DNA of 64,000 bases, taken from NCBI GenBank assembly GCA_014323545.1, contig CP058647.1:1776001-1840000 (forward strand), in the 5' to 3' direction. The notes below the pieces were generated by a model, which saw only the letters and a program-made list of their open reading frames with translations, was not told the DNA's origin and made no database searches. The stretch's first letter is position 1. Every line of letters begins with the position of its first letter. Made by a program: the position numbers and the translations under genes. This document shows positions 9,480-18,695 of this stretch, one piece after another. Origin of the DNA: Hyphobacterium sp. CCMP332. Its GTDB lineage: Bacteria; Bacteroidota; Bacteroidia; Cytophagales; CCMP332.

Positions 9480-10141
9480 TTTTTAATGGCAATAACAAAG
9501 TGTTGAACTGTTAAAAACTCTTCAAATAACCTGAAAGTTAATTTATTGAAAATAGTTCTCCAGGATTTGTCATGAACAGTTTGAAAATTGGACATAACCG
9601 AAATAATTTTTAAATCAGAACCTGCCACAAGGTCGATGACATCTTTCCTGCAAAAAAAGCGTAGATGTGTTTTATCCATAATGCCTCCTTCCGGCCGGTA
9701 TTCAAAGCGACCTTTAAAAAATATCTTAGACAAAGAGGATATTTCTCTGATATTCGGAATGCTTAACAAGAAAAGTCCATCCGGCTTCAGCCATCTTTCA
9801 ATTTTTTGCATCGCTGTCCAGGGATCAACCAGGTGCTCAAGTACATCGGCACAAATGATACAATCAAATGATTTTTCAGCTATTCCAAAGTCTTCATTTT
9901 CAATATTGCCTATCCAGAAATTCTCTATGCGGGGATCATTCTGAAAAGCATTATCTAGTTTTGTAATATCAATTCCATTGACTTTTTTAGCCAAACTGTT
10001 TTCAAGCACATAAATTAAACTTGCGCCGCCGCCCGCGCCTATTTCAAGCAAATTGTCAAATGACCTTTTATTCAATAAAGAAATAAGGTCTATTCTAACG
10101 TTGGAGAAATAAGACTTGTCTTTTTCCTGATATAAATTCAA
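9476..10141 (-). CDS. Class I SAM-dependent methyltransferase
   Basis: 221 residues of the Methyltransf_23/11 kind. Motif I is NLLEIGAGGGASLIYVLE (residues about 31-48). The acidic end of the next strand is GIDI, and FDCIICADVLEHLVDPW is motif IV/V with the usual LEH. Then come LKPDGLFLLSIPN and HLRFFCRKDV. Enzymes like this in polysaccharide clusters often cap or modify the chain, but the substrate is not visible. The start is TTG at 10141 in a TTGA overlap with the flippase stop; there is no in-frame ATG nearby. Confidence 0.88.
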   Translation of the reverse strand: MNLYQEKDKSYFSNVRIDLISLLNKRSFDNLLEIGAGGGASLIYVLENSLAKKVNGIDITKLDNAFQNDPRIENFWIGNIENEDFGIAEKSFDCIICADVLEHLVDPWTAMQKIERWLKPDGLFLLSIPNIREISSLSKIFFKGRFEYRPEGGIMDKTHLRFFCRKDVIDLVAGSDLKIISVMSNFQTVHDKSWRTIFNKLTFRLFEEFLTVQHFVIAIKK

Positions 10142-11421
10142 AGTTTCAATGCCTTTGGAACAAAAATGTTAAAAATTTCCGCTCTTTTCCAATACCGGCC
10201 GAGCAGCAAAAACAGCCCAAAGGTGAGGATAATTTCTGTAATTAATATGGCAATTGCGGTTCCATATTGCAGGAGATAAACAACCAGTAAAAAATTGAGA
10301 ATTAAATTGGAAATTGCTGCGATTAAAAACACAAGACTGTACTTCCTGCTTTCGTTCATGGCCATAATTGTGTGATTTGGAGCAATATTAAGCCCTACTA
10401 CAAATAGCGCGGGAATTAGAATATAAAATACCCTTGTGATCTCTACATTGTAATCGCCCGTAAATATTAGTATTATGTAAGGGGCTAATGCATAGAGACT
10501 TAGGCAGGCCAGAATAACTAATAAATTGAAGTAAGCATAGGTGGACTTGAAGAATCCAATTAGTTTGCTTCTTGACTCTTTAATATAGAGACAAACCCTT
10601 GGATAGGTGCCCAAAGAAAACAGGCCGAGGATTTGTTTTAGGGTGGTATATATTTTTTCAGCAACGCCAAACTGCCCTACCACGGTATTCGTTGAAAAAA
10701 TCCCCAGAATCAGAATATTCGAATTGGTTAGGAAAGTAGAAGACAGCATCGAATAAAAAAGGTATTTATCCGCATTTAATCGCTTTAGGAATATAGTAGG
10801 AGAGACAAAGCTAAATTTAATACCGAGTTTTGATGAAGCATACAAGAGTATTAATAGCGATGCGAAAACATTGCTCATCCCCAAGGAAAAATTGACCCAT
10901 GCAAAGCTATCAGGACTTTTAAGTAGAAAAATGATTACTAATAAAAACGAGAGTTTAGAAATGAAATTGATGATGGTAATGAATTTCATTTTTTCCAAAC
11001 CCTGAAAAAGCCAAAATGGCAATAATGCCTGCCCAATGACAATAGGGAAACTCTTGACATACAAATCCAGGTTGTTTTTTAAGTCAGGAATTATGAAACA
11101 CAGGGCTGTAAACAATAAAAAGGAAACTATGATAAGGAATAATTTTGCGCTAATGGTCAAAGAAAAAATATCAGATACTTTTTTTATGTTTTCGCGGTTT
11201 TGCGAGATATCCCGGGTGCTGGTATAGTTGAATCCAAAATCGGTAATGACGGTAAAATAGGTGACAAGCGCTTGAGCGAAAAAAATCTTTCCCATGTTCT
11301 CGATACCCATAATCCGAATTAACAATGGATAGCTTATCAGGGGAAATAAATAATTCGTAGCTTGAAAAAAGCCAAGCGAGAGAAAATTTTTAAAAAGAGG
11401 TTTTTCTAAAAGTCTCTTCAA
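10138..11421 (-). CDS. Lipid-linked oligosaccharide flippase (Wzx-like, MATE/MOP superfamily)
   Basis: 427 residues with about 12 to 14 hydrophobic segments and the N-terminal signature SLGFFQATNYLFPLISYPLLIRIMG of Wzx/RfbX flippases. It moves undecaprenyl-linked repeat units across the inner membrane and is the first gene of the glycan block. The start is TTG at 11421, ten bases after the stop of the preceding gene; an in-frame stop lies just upstream and no ATG fits the family's N-terminus. Together with the ligase/polymerase it points to Wzx/Wzy-dependent export. No chain-length regulator (Wzz) or outer-membrane exporter (Wza) is in this window. Confidence 0.9.
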   Translation of the reverse strand: MKRLLEKPLFKNFLSLGFFQATNYLFPLISYPLLIRIMGIENMGKIFFAQALVTYFTVITDFGFNYTSTRDISQNRENIKKVSDIFSLTISAKLFLIIVSFLLFTALCFIIPDLKNNLDLYVKSFPIVIGQALLPFWLFQGLEKMKFITIINFISKLSFLLVIIFLLKSPDSFAWVNFSLGMSNVFASLLILLYASSKLGIKFSFVSPTIFLKRLNADKYLFYSMLSSTFLTNSNILILGIFSTNTVVGQFGVAEKIYTTLKQILGLFSLGTYPRVCLYIKESRSKLIGFFKSTYAYFNLLVILACLSLYALAPYIILIFTGDYNVEITRVFYILIPALFVVGLNIAPNHTIMAMNESRKYSLVFLIAAISNLILNFLLVVYLLQYGTAIAILITEIILTFGLFLLLGRYWKRAEIFNIFVPKALKL

Positions 11422-11431
11422 ACGATTTTAA

Positions 11432-11875
11432 TCAGGGTTCAATTTGCACAGCATCTTCCAAAATGTACATTAAATGATCATAATCATTATCATTTAATTT
11501 TAATCTTCCCTTAACCCATATCGGTTTTTCAGAAAACTCTATATCTTCTTTAGTATACACCTCCATTACTGTTTCGGGTCCTGCGGCACCACAAAAAAAG
11601 CAAACATTATATGGCAAAGCGGAGAGCACAAAAAAATTATGTCCTCTGTATTCCTCCAGGGGAACCATATAACCTTTAACTCTTACTATTTTTCCTTCAA
11701 GGGTCTTGCTTTCTTCACCAAAAACAGGGTAATCGACTTCGTACTTTAATTTTTCATCATAACGGGTTTTGTAATTGACATTCGCGAGAATCTTCCAAAG
11801 GGACCTATCCTGTGCGACAAGCGATGTTGTAATTAAAATTAATGCCAATATGGTGACCTTATTAAGTACTTGCAT
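11432..11875 (-). CDS. Secreted DUF3299-like CxxC protein next to an ABC exporter
   Basis: 147 residues from ATG at 11875 (a longer reading to 11926 would precede the signal peptide). Residues 1-21 form a signal peptide (TILALILITTSLVAQ) without a lipobox cysteine. The mature part has the order seen in DUF3299-like proteins: EGKIVRVKGYMVPLEEY, then a strand FFVLSALP, then a cysteine pair C92/C95 (CFFCGAAGPE), then WVKGRLKLND and a final strand. The fold looks like a small beta-barrel, and the cysteines could bind a metal. It overlaps the permease gene by 14 bases, so it is very likely a periplasmic partner of that transporter. Function is unknown. Confidence 0.65.
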   Translation of the reverse strand: MQVLNKVTILALILITTSLVAQDRSLWKILANVNYKTRYDEKLKYEVDYPVFGEESKTLEGKIVRVKGYMVPLEEYRGHNFFVLSALPYNVCFFCGAAGPETVMEVYTKEDIEFSEKPIWVKGRLKLNDNDYDHLMYILEDAVQIEP

Positions 11876-13043
11876 TTGCCAAAGTTTCAGAAATATCTGT
11901 ATTATAAGCTTTGAGGGCTGGAACAATTGCAGCTAAAGTAGCAATAACAAGTCCAAATAGGAAAAGATAAGTTTCTTCCTTTACCCAATAAAACACTTCA
12001 AGGGAGTAGGCATTGATATCCGAATTAAAGAATCCATAAGCGAACAAGCCGAGATGGCACAGAACGATACCCAGGAAATAACCTGACAAACTGAGGAGAA
12101 TTGCTTCCAAAAATACCACTGAAAACACATATATGCGACTGCCACCAAAACTTCGAATGATAGCCAATTCATATTTACGGTCTTTTAAGGCAATAAAAAG
12201 CGAAATAAATATGCTCAATCCGGCCATTACCATAATTCCCGCACCAATGTATTTTAAAACATCTATACCCTTATTGAGCAATGAAAAGAGACGGGCAGCT
12301 TCAAAAGAAGGAGAGGCAGCCTGAAGATTTGATTTGGAATTGATTTGTCTGGGCAGTTGAACCGCTGCTAGTGGATTTCGAAATTGCAATAACAAAGCTG
12401 TAATTTCTTTCTTATCTTCTTCACTGCTATGGTGAAGTTTTCTGATGCTTTCATTTGAGCAAAGTATAAGTTGATCAAGTACAGTATTGCTTTCTTTTAG
12501 GATGCCCACAATTGTCAGATCCGCTTCTTCATGGCCCATAATATCATTTTCTTCCATGCCATGCGTACTGTGAAAATGATCCCCAATATTAAGACCTAAT
12601 GACTTGGCAACTCCTGCACCAAGGACCATCTCAAAATCCGAGTTGAATAGGCTTCCTTTTTGAATCTCAGTTTGGTATAATTCTAAATAATCTTTACTGC
12701 AACCTACGATTCTAAAATTTTTATAGCTGTCTCCCAATGATATTGGGATGGCATTTTTTATAAGTCGATTTTTTCTCAGCCACTCTACATCCTCTAATTT
12801 GATATTACCGGTGGGGTAATCGATATGAAAAATAGTACATAAAATGATCTGCAAAGGCGAACCTTTGGCACCAACAACCAGATCAATTCCCGAAAGGTTT
12901 TTTTGAAATTGTGATTCAATTTGGCGACTGACATTAAGCAATAAAGATATGAGAGCCACCCCGAAAGCCATTAATATCAAACTCAAAAGACTGTTGAGCT
13001 TTTTATTTATAAGATTGCTTACACTGATATAGATCGCATTCAT
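11862..13043 (-). CDS. ABC transporter permease, FtsX/MacB type
   Basis: 393 residues. One N-terminal membrane helix (residues about 16-38) is followed by a periplasmic domain of about 220 residues, then three C-terminal helices of the FtsX domain (around residues 270-385). The motif NLINKKLNSLLSLILMAFGVALISLL at the N-terminus and LKDRKYELAIIRSFGGSR in the cytosolic loop are typical of LolC/E- and MacB-like permeases. These usually power lipoprotein or small-molecule extrusion rather than uptake. It starts in an ATGA overlap with the ATPase stop. The substrate is unknown; the CxxC protein encoded next hints at a metal or a redox link. Confidence 0.88.
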   Translation of the reverse strand: MNAIYISVSNLINKKLNSLLSLILMAFGVALISLLLNVSRQIESQFQKNLSGIDLVVGAKGSPLQIILCTIFHIDYPTGNIKLEDVEWLRKNRLIKNAIPISLGDSYKNFRIVGCSKDYLELYQTEIQKGSLFNSDFEMVLGAGVAKSLGLNIGDHFHSTHGMEENDIMGHEEADLTIVGILKESNTVLDQLILCSNESIRKLHHSSEEDKKEITALLLQFRNPLAAVQLPRQINSKSNLQAASPSFEAARLFSLLNKGIDVLKYIGAGIMVMAGLSIFISLFIALKDRKYELAIIRSFGGSRIYVFSVVFLEAILLSLSGYFLGIVLCHLGLFAYGFFNSDINAYSLEVFYWVKEETYLFLFGLVIATLAAIVPALKAYNTDISETLANAST

Positions 13044-13672
13044 TTCAGCGCTATAGTTTTATTAAAAAATGGCCGCAGCCTCTTGTCATGGCTTACAACT
13101 ATGAAAGTGGTATTGAAATTTTGCGATATTTTAAGCATTTCATTTAGTACCTGTTCACAGTTTTTATCATCCAATGCCGAACTAGGCTCATCAGCTATTA
13201 CAATTTTTGGATGGTTTAAAAAAGCTCTTGCAATAGAAACGCGTTGTTGCTCTCCAACACTAAGTTGCTTTACATTTTTGTTTTTCTTGGACTCAATTCC
13301 AAATATTTTGAGGAGTTCGATTGCAGTAGCTTTGAGCTCTTTATTTTGATTTTGGAATCTGCCTGCAAGCGTAATATTGTCAAGAACATCTAGTCCCGAT
13401 AGAAAAAAAGATTTCTGATAAACGATACCAATATTTTCAGCCCTAAAGCGATCGAGTTCTTTGGGGTTTAGTAATTTTAGGTCGGTTCCATCTATAATTA
13501 TTTTTCCTTTTTGAATGGACTTCAAGCCTGCTATCAAATGTAATAGCGTGGTTTTTCCTACCCCTGATGGGCCGTGGATAAGCGCATTTTCATTTATACT
13601 AAAATCGGGGAAAAGAATTTCTTCTTCTCCCGGATAGTTGTAAATGAGTTGATTAACTTCTAAAAACGACAT
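13040..13672 (-). CDS. ABC transporter ATP-binding protein, LolD/MacB type
   Basis: 210 residues, a stand-alone nucleotide-binding domain. Walker A is GPSGVGKT (residues 34-41), the Q-loop is YQKSF, the signature is LSVGEQQRVSIARA, Walker B is IVIADEPSSALD and the H-loop is VVSHD. The signature carries V where most families have G (LSVGE), a common variant in LolD-like ATPases. It pairs with the FtsX permease encoded immediately after. I prefer ATG at 13672 over the TTG five codons upstream because GAGTAAAGAAAT lies just before it. Confidence 0.88.
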   Translation of the reverse strand: MSFLEVNQLIYNYPGEEEILFPDFSINENALIHGPSGVGKTTLLHLIAGLKSIQKGKIIIDGTDLKLLNPKELDRFRAENIGIVYQKSFFLSGLDVLDNITLAGRFQNQNKELKATAIELLKIFGIESKKNKNVKQLSVGEQQRVSIARAFLNHPKIVIADEPSSALDDKNCEQVLNEMLKISQNFNTTFIVVSHDKRLRPFFNKTIALK

Positions 13673-13695
13673 TATTTCTTTACTCAAATGACAAT

Positions 13696-16569
13696 TTATT
13701 CTGTCATTTCAGTTACGGCATACGATTCGATAGGTGCACAGGTACAAACTAGATTTCTATCGCCATAGGCATTATCGATTCGACTTACAGAAGGCCAGAA
13801 TTTTTGTTCCTTGATATAAGGAACAGGATACGCCGCTTTTTCACGAGAATAAGAATGCTTCCATTCATCTGCGCAAATGACTTTAGCAGAATGAGGAGCA
13901 TTTTTCAAAACATTATCTTCTTTATCTGCTTTACCTTCCACGACTTCCCGAATTTCATTTCTGATTTGAAGCATCGCTTCACAAAATCTGTCAAGTTCCT
14001 GTTTCGTTTCACTTTCAGTAGGTTCGATCATAATTGTACCGGCTACGGGGAAAGACATGGTCGGCGCATGAAAACCATAATCCATAAGCCTCTTTGCAAT
14101 ATCTTCGGCTTCAATATTATAATGTTTGAATTCTCTCAGATCTACGATCATCTCGTGGGCAGACATTCCGTTTTTACCTAAATAGAGAATTTTGTAATCA
14201 TTTTCGAGAAGAGCTCTTATATAATTGGCATTTAGAATAGCAATCCTGGTAGCATTAGTCAAACCTTTAGGACCCATCAAGGATATATAAGCATAAGAAA
14301 TAGGCAAAATACTAGCGCTTCCCCAGGGAGCTGAATTAACTGCGCTAATGCCCTTTTCTCCTCCTGTTAAGATAATCGAATGGCCGGGCAGAAATGGAAC
14401 TAGCTGTTTGGCTACTCCAATTGGACCCATTCCAGGACCACCACCACCGTGAGGTATGCAAAAAGTTTTATGCAAGTTTAGATGGCAGACATCCGCGCCG
14501 ATTCTTCCCGGACTTGTCAATCCGACCTGGGCGTTCATATTGGCACCATCCATATAAACCTGTCCGCCATGCTGATGAATAATATCACAAATTTCCGTGA
14601 TGGCTTCTTCGAAGACACCATGTGTTGATGGGTAGGTAACCATCAAAGCGGCAAGGTTTTTTGAATTGGCCTCAGCCTTAGATTTGAGATCATCCACATC
14701 AATATTTCCATGATCATCGCATTTCACAATTACCACTTTCATTCCTGCCATGACAGCACTCGCAGGATTGGTACCGTGCGCCGATGAAGGAATTAAGGCT
14801 ACGTTTCGATGCGATTCATCTCGGCTTCCATGATAAGCCGCAATTACGGCAAGACCCGTATATTCTCCCTGTGCACCGGAATTGGGTTGAAGAGAAACTG
14901 CTTCGAAACCTGTTATTTCACAAAGCCAGTTTTCCAGGTTTTTGAACATAGCCTGATAACCCGAAGTCTGCTCAATTGGAGCAAAGGGATGAAGGTTCGA
15001 AACTTCCGGCCATGTTACGGGGATCATTTCTGTTGTAGCATTGAGCTTCATGGTGCAAGAACCGAGAGAAATCATGGAGTGCGTCAAAGAAAGGTCTTTG
15101 TTCTCCAGTCGTTTCAAATACCTGAGCATTTCGTGTTCCGATTGATAGAGTTTAAACACTTCTTCCTGAAGAAATGTACTTTTTCTGGCCAAAGCGGAAT
15201 CGAGTTTTATATTCGATTTTCTATCAATTTCAGTGGCTTCATCATTAAAAATTTCAAGTATCTCAGAAAGATCCTCAGGTCTGGTGGTTTCATCAAGAGA
15301 GATTGAAATAAAGCCATTTTCGTATCTAAAATTCACTTCCTTGGCCAGAGCCCTTGCTTTAATCTCTTTTTGAATAACCGCATCAACAGGTATTCTAAGC
15401 GTATCAAAATAATCACCATTTAATTGTTTAAACCCCGATTTAAGTAATTCTTTTTCCAGCAGTTTGGCCAAACCGTGAATTCTTCCGGCAATTGTTTTTA
15501 ATCCTTCGGGGCCATGATATACAGCGTAGGCTGCAGACATCACAGCAAGCAATACCTGGGCAGTACAAATATTTGATGTTGCTTTTTCACGACGAATGTG
15601 TTGTTCCCTGGTTTGAAGTGCCATGCGATAAGCGGGATCGCCTTGTGCATCTACAGAAACACCAATTATTCTTCCGGGAATATTTCTTTTAAAGGCTTCC
15701 CGTGTTGCAAAAAATCCGGCATGAGGACCACCATAACCCATTGGGACTCCAAATCTTTGAGATGAACCAATGACGGCATCTGCCCCCATTTCACCCGGAG
15801 GTGAAAATAAGACTAGCGACATAAGATCGGAAGCAACGCAGACCTTAACATCACATTCGTTGGCGCTTGCAATAAAACTTCTATAATCGTGCAATTCACC
15901 ATTTCCATCCGGATATTGTAGCAAAACACCGTATAGATCCGGATCTGTGAGATCTTTTTGAGTCCAATCCCCAATTTCCAGTTCAAATCCGGCAAAATGT
16001 GCCCTTGTTTTTACAACTTCTATGGTTTGAGGAAAGCAAGTATCTGATATAAAAAATTTCTCTGCATTTTTCTTGGTGCCCTTTCTAAGCGCGTGAAACA
16101 TCGACATGGCTTCGGCGGCGGCAGTTCCTTCATCCAGCAAACTTGCATTTGCAATTTCCATTCCTGTGAGTTCACTTATTACAGTCTGAAAGTTTATTAA
16201 CATTTCAAGACGGCCCTGGGCAATTTCGGCCTGATAGGGCGTGTAAGCTGTATACCAACCCGGATTTTCAAGTATATTTCTCTGAATCACAGTTGGCACC
16301 TGGCAATTGTAATACCCTTGGCCTATATAAGTTTTAAAAACTTTGTTTTCTGACATCAATTTTTTGAAATCAGATAAAAATTGCAGTTCTGAAAGCGCTT
16401 CCGGTATATCCAGTTTATTTTTAAGCTTGATATTCGAAGGAATGGTCAGATCAATCAGTTTATCCAAACTATCGACTCCAATGGTTTGAAGCATTGCTGC
16501 GATGTCCGATTCCTGTGGCCCGTTATGTCTGTTCTCAAATGCCTCTCGATGAAAAATATCTAAATTCAT
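13696..16569 (-). CDS. gcvP: Glycine dehydrogenase (decarboxylating), P-protein of the glycine cleavage system
   Basis: 957 residues, the normal length for the single-chain P-protein. It decarboxylates glycine with pyridoxal phosphate and passes the aminomethyl group to the H-protein lipoyl arm. The N-terminal half starts with [17 protein letters not shown] and contains [13 protein letters not shown]; the PLP lysine lies in [19 protein letters not shown] at about residue 700. The C-terminus ends in [17 protein letters not shown]. No gcvT or gcvH is in the window. Related neighbours are far away: glyA (54662-55933) works on the same one-carbon pool and lipB (61350-62072) makes the lipoyl cofactor. 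A -7 box lies 25 bases upstream. The ABC ATPase gene follows after 23 bases. Confidence 0.97.
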   Translation of the reverse strand: MNLDIFHREAFENRHNGPQESDIAAMLQTIGVDSLDKLIDLTIPSNIKLKNKLDIPEALSELQFLSDFKKLMSENKVFKTYIGQGYYNCQVPTVIQRNILENPGWYTAYTPYQAEIAQGRLEMLINFQTVISELTGMEIANASLLDEGTAAAEAMSMFHALRKGTKKNAEKFFISDTCFPQTIEVVKTRAHFAGFELEIGDWTQKDLTDPDLYGVLLQYPDGNGELHDYRSFIASANECDVKVCVASDLMSLVLFSPPGEMGADAVIGSSQRFGVPMGYGGPHAGFFATREAFKRNIPGRIIGVSVDAQGDPAYRMALQTREQHIRREKATSNICTAQVLLAVMSAAYAVYHGPEGLKTIAGRIHGLAKLLEKELLKSGFKQLNGDYFDTLRIPVDAVIQKEIKARALAKEVNFRYENGFISISLDETTRPEDLSEILEIFNDEATEIDRKSNIKLDSALARKSTFLQEEVFKLYQSEHEMLRYLKRLENKDLSLTHSMISLGSCTMKLNATTEMIPVTWPEVSNLHPFAPIEQTSGYQAMFKNLENWLCEITGFEAVSLQPNSGAQGEYTGLAVIAAYHGSRDESHRNVALIPSSAHGTNPASAVMAGMKVVIVKCDDHGNIDVDDLKSKAEANSKNLAALMVTYPSTHGVFEEAITEICDIIHQHGGQVYMDGANMNAQVGLTSPGRIGADVCHLNLHKTFCIPHGGGGPGMGPIGVAKQLVPFLPGHSIILTGGEKGISAVNSAPWGSASILPISYAYISLMGPKGLTNATRIAILNANYIRALLENDYKILYLGKNGMSAHEMIVDLREFKHYNIEAEDIAKRLMDYGFHAPTMSFPVAGTIMIEPTESETKQELDRFCEAMLQIRNEIREVVEGKADKEDNVLKNAPHSAKVICADEWKHSYSREKAAYPVPYIKEQKFWPSVSRIDNAYGDRNLVCTCAPIESYAVTEMTE

Positions 16570-16593
16570 TATATCGTATTAAAATTCAGGCCG

Positions 16594-16601
16594 CAAAGTT
16601 A
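16594..16601 (-). promoter_or_regulatory. Candidate -7 promoter element for gcvP
   Basis: The minus strand reads TAACTTTG followed by CGGCC, a good match to TAnnTTTG, 25 bases before the gcvP ATG. The -33 position has no clean TTG. The same 15-base stretch (aggccgcaaagttaa on the plus strand) recurs before the gene starting at 18644. Confidence 0.5.
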
Positions 16602-16691
16602 ATTGAATTGGCCAGAAATATTAAGATTAAAGAGTGATTTTAGGAGAACAACATATTCGTATATTTAAAGTTTCCAAATCAAATTAGTCTC

Positions 16692-17144
16692 ATGAATATT
16701 CATCAGGCAGAACGATCCCATATCGAAGATATCGTTGATTTTCAGGTAGTCATGGCCAGAGAAACAGAGGACCTGATTTTGAATCACGGAACCGTAAGAA
16801 AAGGCGTTGAAAGTCTTTTCGATGATCCCAGCAAAGGCCAGTATTATGTTGTGACAGAAAACAAAAAAACCATAGCCTGTACTTTAACCGTACCGGAATG
16901 GAGCGACTGGAGAAACGGAACCGTCTTGTGGATTCACTCTGTTTATGTAATACCGGAGCATCGGAGAAAGGGAATTTTTCGACTTATTTATGAATACTTA
17001 AAAAATAAGGTGATTGTCAATGAATCGCTGATGGGTTTGCGACTGTATGTGGAAAAAAGCAATTCCAAAGCTCAAAATGTATATGAATCTCTCGGGATGA
17101 ATGGCGAACATTACCGCATGTACGAATGGCTCAAATACGAATAG
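16692..17144 (+). CDS. GNAT-family N-acetyltransferase
   Basis: 150 residues. It starts with IHQAERSHIEDIVDFQVVMARETE, then LWIHSVYVIPEHRRKGIFRLIYEYL, where the RRKGI segment is the acetyl-CoA pyrophosphate loop (usually RGxG), then LRLYVEKSNSKAQNVYESLGM, the classical last motif. The loop carries KGI rather than QGIG, a mild deviation. It stands alone between divergent gcvP and convergent cutA. The substrate is unknown. Confidence 0.9.
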   Translation: MNIHQAERSHIEDIVDFQVVMARETEDLILNHGTVRKGVESLFDDPSKGQYYVVTENKKTIACTLTVPEWSDWRNGTVLWIHSVYVIPEHRRKGIFRLIYEYLKNKVIVNESLMGLRLYVEKSNSKAQNVYESLGMNGEHYRMYEWLKYE

Positions 17145-17145
17145 G

Positions 17146-17448
17146 CTATTTCAATGCCTGAGTCACCCAATTGGCATATGCTGAATTGGCTTCTACATCA
17201 AAATTCACAATGCATGGAACTTCATATTGATGATTGGACTGAACCAGACTTTCTATATCTTTTAAATTATCCTTATTTGTTTTAGCCCAAAGCACGAATT
17301 CGGATTCGTCCGCGATCTCGCCTTTCCAGGTATACAAGCTATCTATAGCGTAAATATTTGCGCAGGCAATCAGCTTTCCTTTCAATAATAGCCTCGCCAT
17401 TGCTTTAGCTGATTTCTTATTTGGGAAAGTAATGTAAACTACTTTCAT
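17146..17448 (-). CDS. cutA: CutA-like divalent cation tolerance protein
   Basis: 100 residues, the usual length of trimeric CutA1. Recognisable parts are VYITFPNKKSAKAMARLLLKGKLIACANI, IDSLYTWKGEI and LWAKTNKDNLKDIESLVQSNHQYEVPCIV. The name comes from copper tolerance in E. coli, but the cellular role is still unclear. It follows ribH by six bases and probably shares its transcript. Confidence 0.93.
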   Translation of the reverse strand: MKVVYITFPNKKSAKAMARLLLKGKLIACANIYAIDSLYTWKGEIADESEFVLWAKTNKDNLKDIESLVQSNHQYEVPCIVNFDVEANSAYANWVTQALK

Positions 17449-17454
17449 GATTAT

Positions 17455-17931
17455 TCAGAAATTAAGCATTTTAACGGCAGTAATACCGGCTTCATAACCT
17501 TTATTGCCATGTTTCCCGCCCGCACGCTCAAGTGCTTGTTTCTGGTCATTTGTAGTCAATACGCCAAAAACAACGGGTTTGTTATGTTTGACAGAAACAT
17601 AAGTGGCTCCATGGGCAACAGCCATACTTATAAAATCAAAATGTTTTGTTTCGCCCTGAATGATGCATCCAAGACAAATGACAGCATCTATATCATCATA
17701 GGCAGCCATAATGTTCGAACCATGGGTCAGTTCGAAACTTCCGGGCACGTATTTCACTATCAGTTCAGATTCCCTGGCTCCGTTTTCAGTAAGAGCTTTT
17801 TTACAGCCTTCAAGAAGCGCTTCAGTAATTTCAGAATTCCACTCAGAAACCACAATGGCAAGCTTTTTACCGCTTATGTTTTCGAGGTTTCTGTCTTTGT
17901 GAAGATTTAGGTTTTTGTCTGCACTAGACAT
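17455..17931 (-). CDS. ribH: 6,7-dimethyl-8-ribityllumazine synthase
   Basis: Penultimate step of riboflavin synthesis: joins the ribityl-uracil amine with dihydroxybutanone phosphate. It is 158 residues long. Motifs are VSEWNSEITEALLEG, VPGSFELTHGSN, AVICLGCIIQGETKHFDFI (with the active-site His after the GETxH turn), PVVFGVLTTNDQKQALERAGG and HGNKGYEAGITAVKM. Its ATG shares one base with the stop of the upstream TPR gene. No other rib genes are nearby. Confidence 0.97.
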   Translation of the reverse strand: MSSADKNLNLHKDRNLENISGKKLAIVVSEWNSEITEALLEGCKKALTENGARESELIVKYVPGSFELTHGSNIMAAYDDIDAVICLGCIIQGETKHFDFISMAVAHGATYVSVKHNKPVVFGVLTTNDQKQALERAGGKHGNKGYEAGITAVKMLNF

Positions 17932-18644
17932 TATGATGCTTGTCTTTGCGCTTCGGTTTCAGCCCTGGCTTTAAATCTTTTAGCATCCTGTATTTGACTC
18001 GCATTCGGGTAAGTAGAGATCAGCTCTTCATAAACCTCCGCAGCATTTGACCAGTCACCCATGGTTTCATAGGCAAGGGCGAGTTTCATCATGTATGTTG
18101 GTGTAAAGGATTTATTGGGCTCATAATTCACGGCTTTTTTGTAATGCGATATAGCTTCACCGGGAAGTTCCAGTTCCATGTTTGCATCAGCAATTAGGCT
18201 GAATGCTCTGGCCTGTAAAACCCAATCATTGGCACTAAACGCACTCAGGTATTCGATGGCATCTTCGTATTGCCCCAATTTCATATAGCAAACACCTGCA
18301 TAAAAATTAGCAAGGTTTCCAGCTTCGGTCCAACTGTATTCATTGGCAATATCTAAAAAACCAAGACTCGCCCCATCGCCATTTAAGGCGAGATTGAAGG
18401 AATCTTTATCAAAATAGAACTGAGCCGGAAACATTTCAACCTGAGCCTCATTGCTTTGGTCTTCGTAATAACCATAAGCAAACCAGCCTATTAAAATTAA
18501 AGCTCCAATTACTCCACCTATATAGGTTACAAGCTTTCTATTATTCTCTATGAACGCTTCAGCTTTGTTAATCTTTTCTGAAGTCACCTTTTCCGGGTTT
18601 TCCAAAAGATCCTCATTCTGCTCTTTACGCGTATTTTTTGCCAT
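17931..18644 (-). CDS. Membrane-anchored tetratricopeptide-repeat protein (YfgM-like)
   Basis: 237 residues. A charged N-terminus and one membrane helix at about residues 38-60 (LVTYIGGVIGALILIGWFAYGYY) are followed by TPR-like helices, for example LANFYAGVCYMKLGQYEDAIEYL and LALAYETMGDWSNAAEVYEELI, that would face the periplasm. The architecture resembles YfgM, a helper of envelope protein assembly, and is frequent in Bacteroidota. It leads a transcript with ribH and cutA. The function is not shown by the sequence. Confidence 0.82.
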   Translation of the reverse strand: MAKNTRKEQNEDLLENPEKVTSEKINKAEAFIENNRKLVTYIGGVIGALILIGWFAYGYYEDQSNEAQVEMFPAQFYFDKDSFNLALNGDGASLGFLDIANEYSWTEAGNLANFYAGVCYMKLGQYEDAIEYLSAFSANDWVLQARAFSLIADANMELELPGEAISHYKKAVNYEPNKSFTPTYMMKLALAYETMGDWSNAAEVYEELISTYPNASQIQDAKRFKARAETEAQRQAS

Positions 18645-18663
18645 CTTCCTGATTTTAAGGCCG

Positions 18664-18671
18664 CAAAGTTA
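18664..18671 (-). promoter_or_regulatory. Candidate -7 promoter element for the TPR-ribH-cutA transcript
   Basis: The minus strand reads TAACTTTG followed by CGGCC, 20 bases before the ATG at 18644. It matches TAnnTTTG and shares 15 identical bases with the element before gcvP. No TTG stands at the -33 position. Confidence 0.5.
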
Positions 18672-18695
18672 AAAAAATTGTTTTATGATTTTAAG

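Noticed and set aside
14809-15306. 165-codon plus-strand frame
   Set aside because: Fully antisense to gcvP, whose motifs are unambiguous; no family resemblance.
17509-17910. 133-codon plus-strand frame
   Set aside because: Antisense to ribH; composition typical of a shadow frame.
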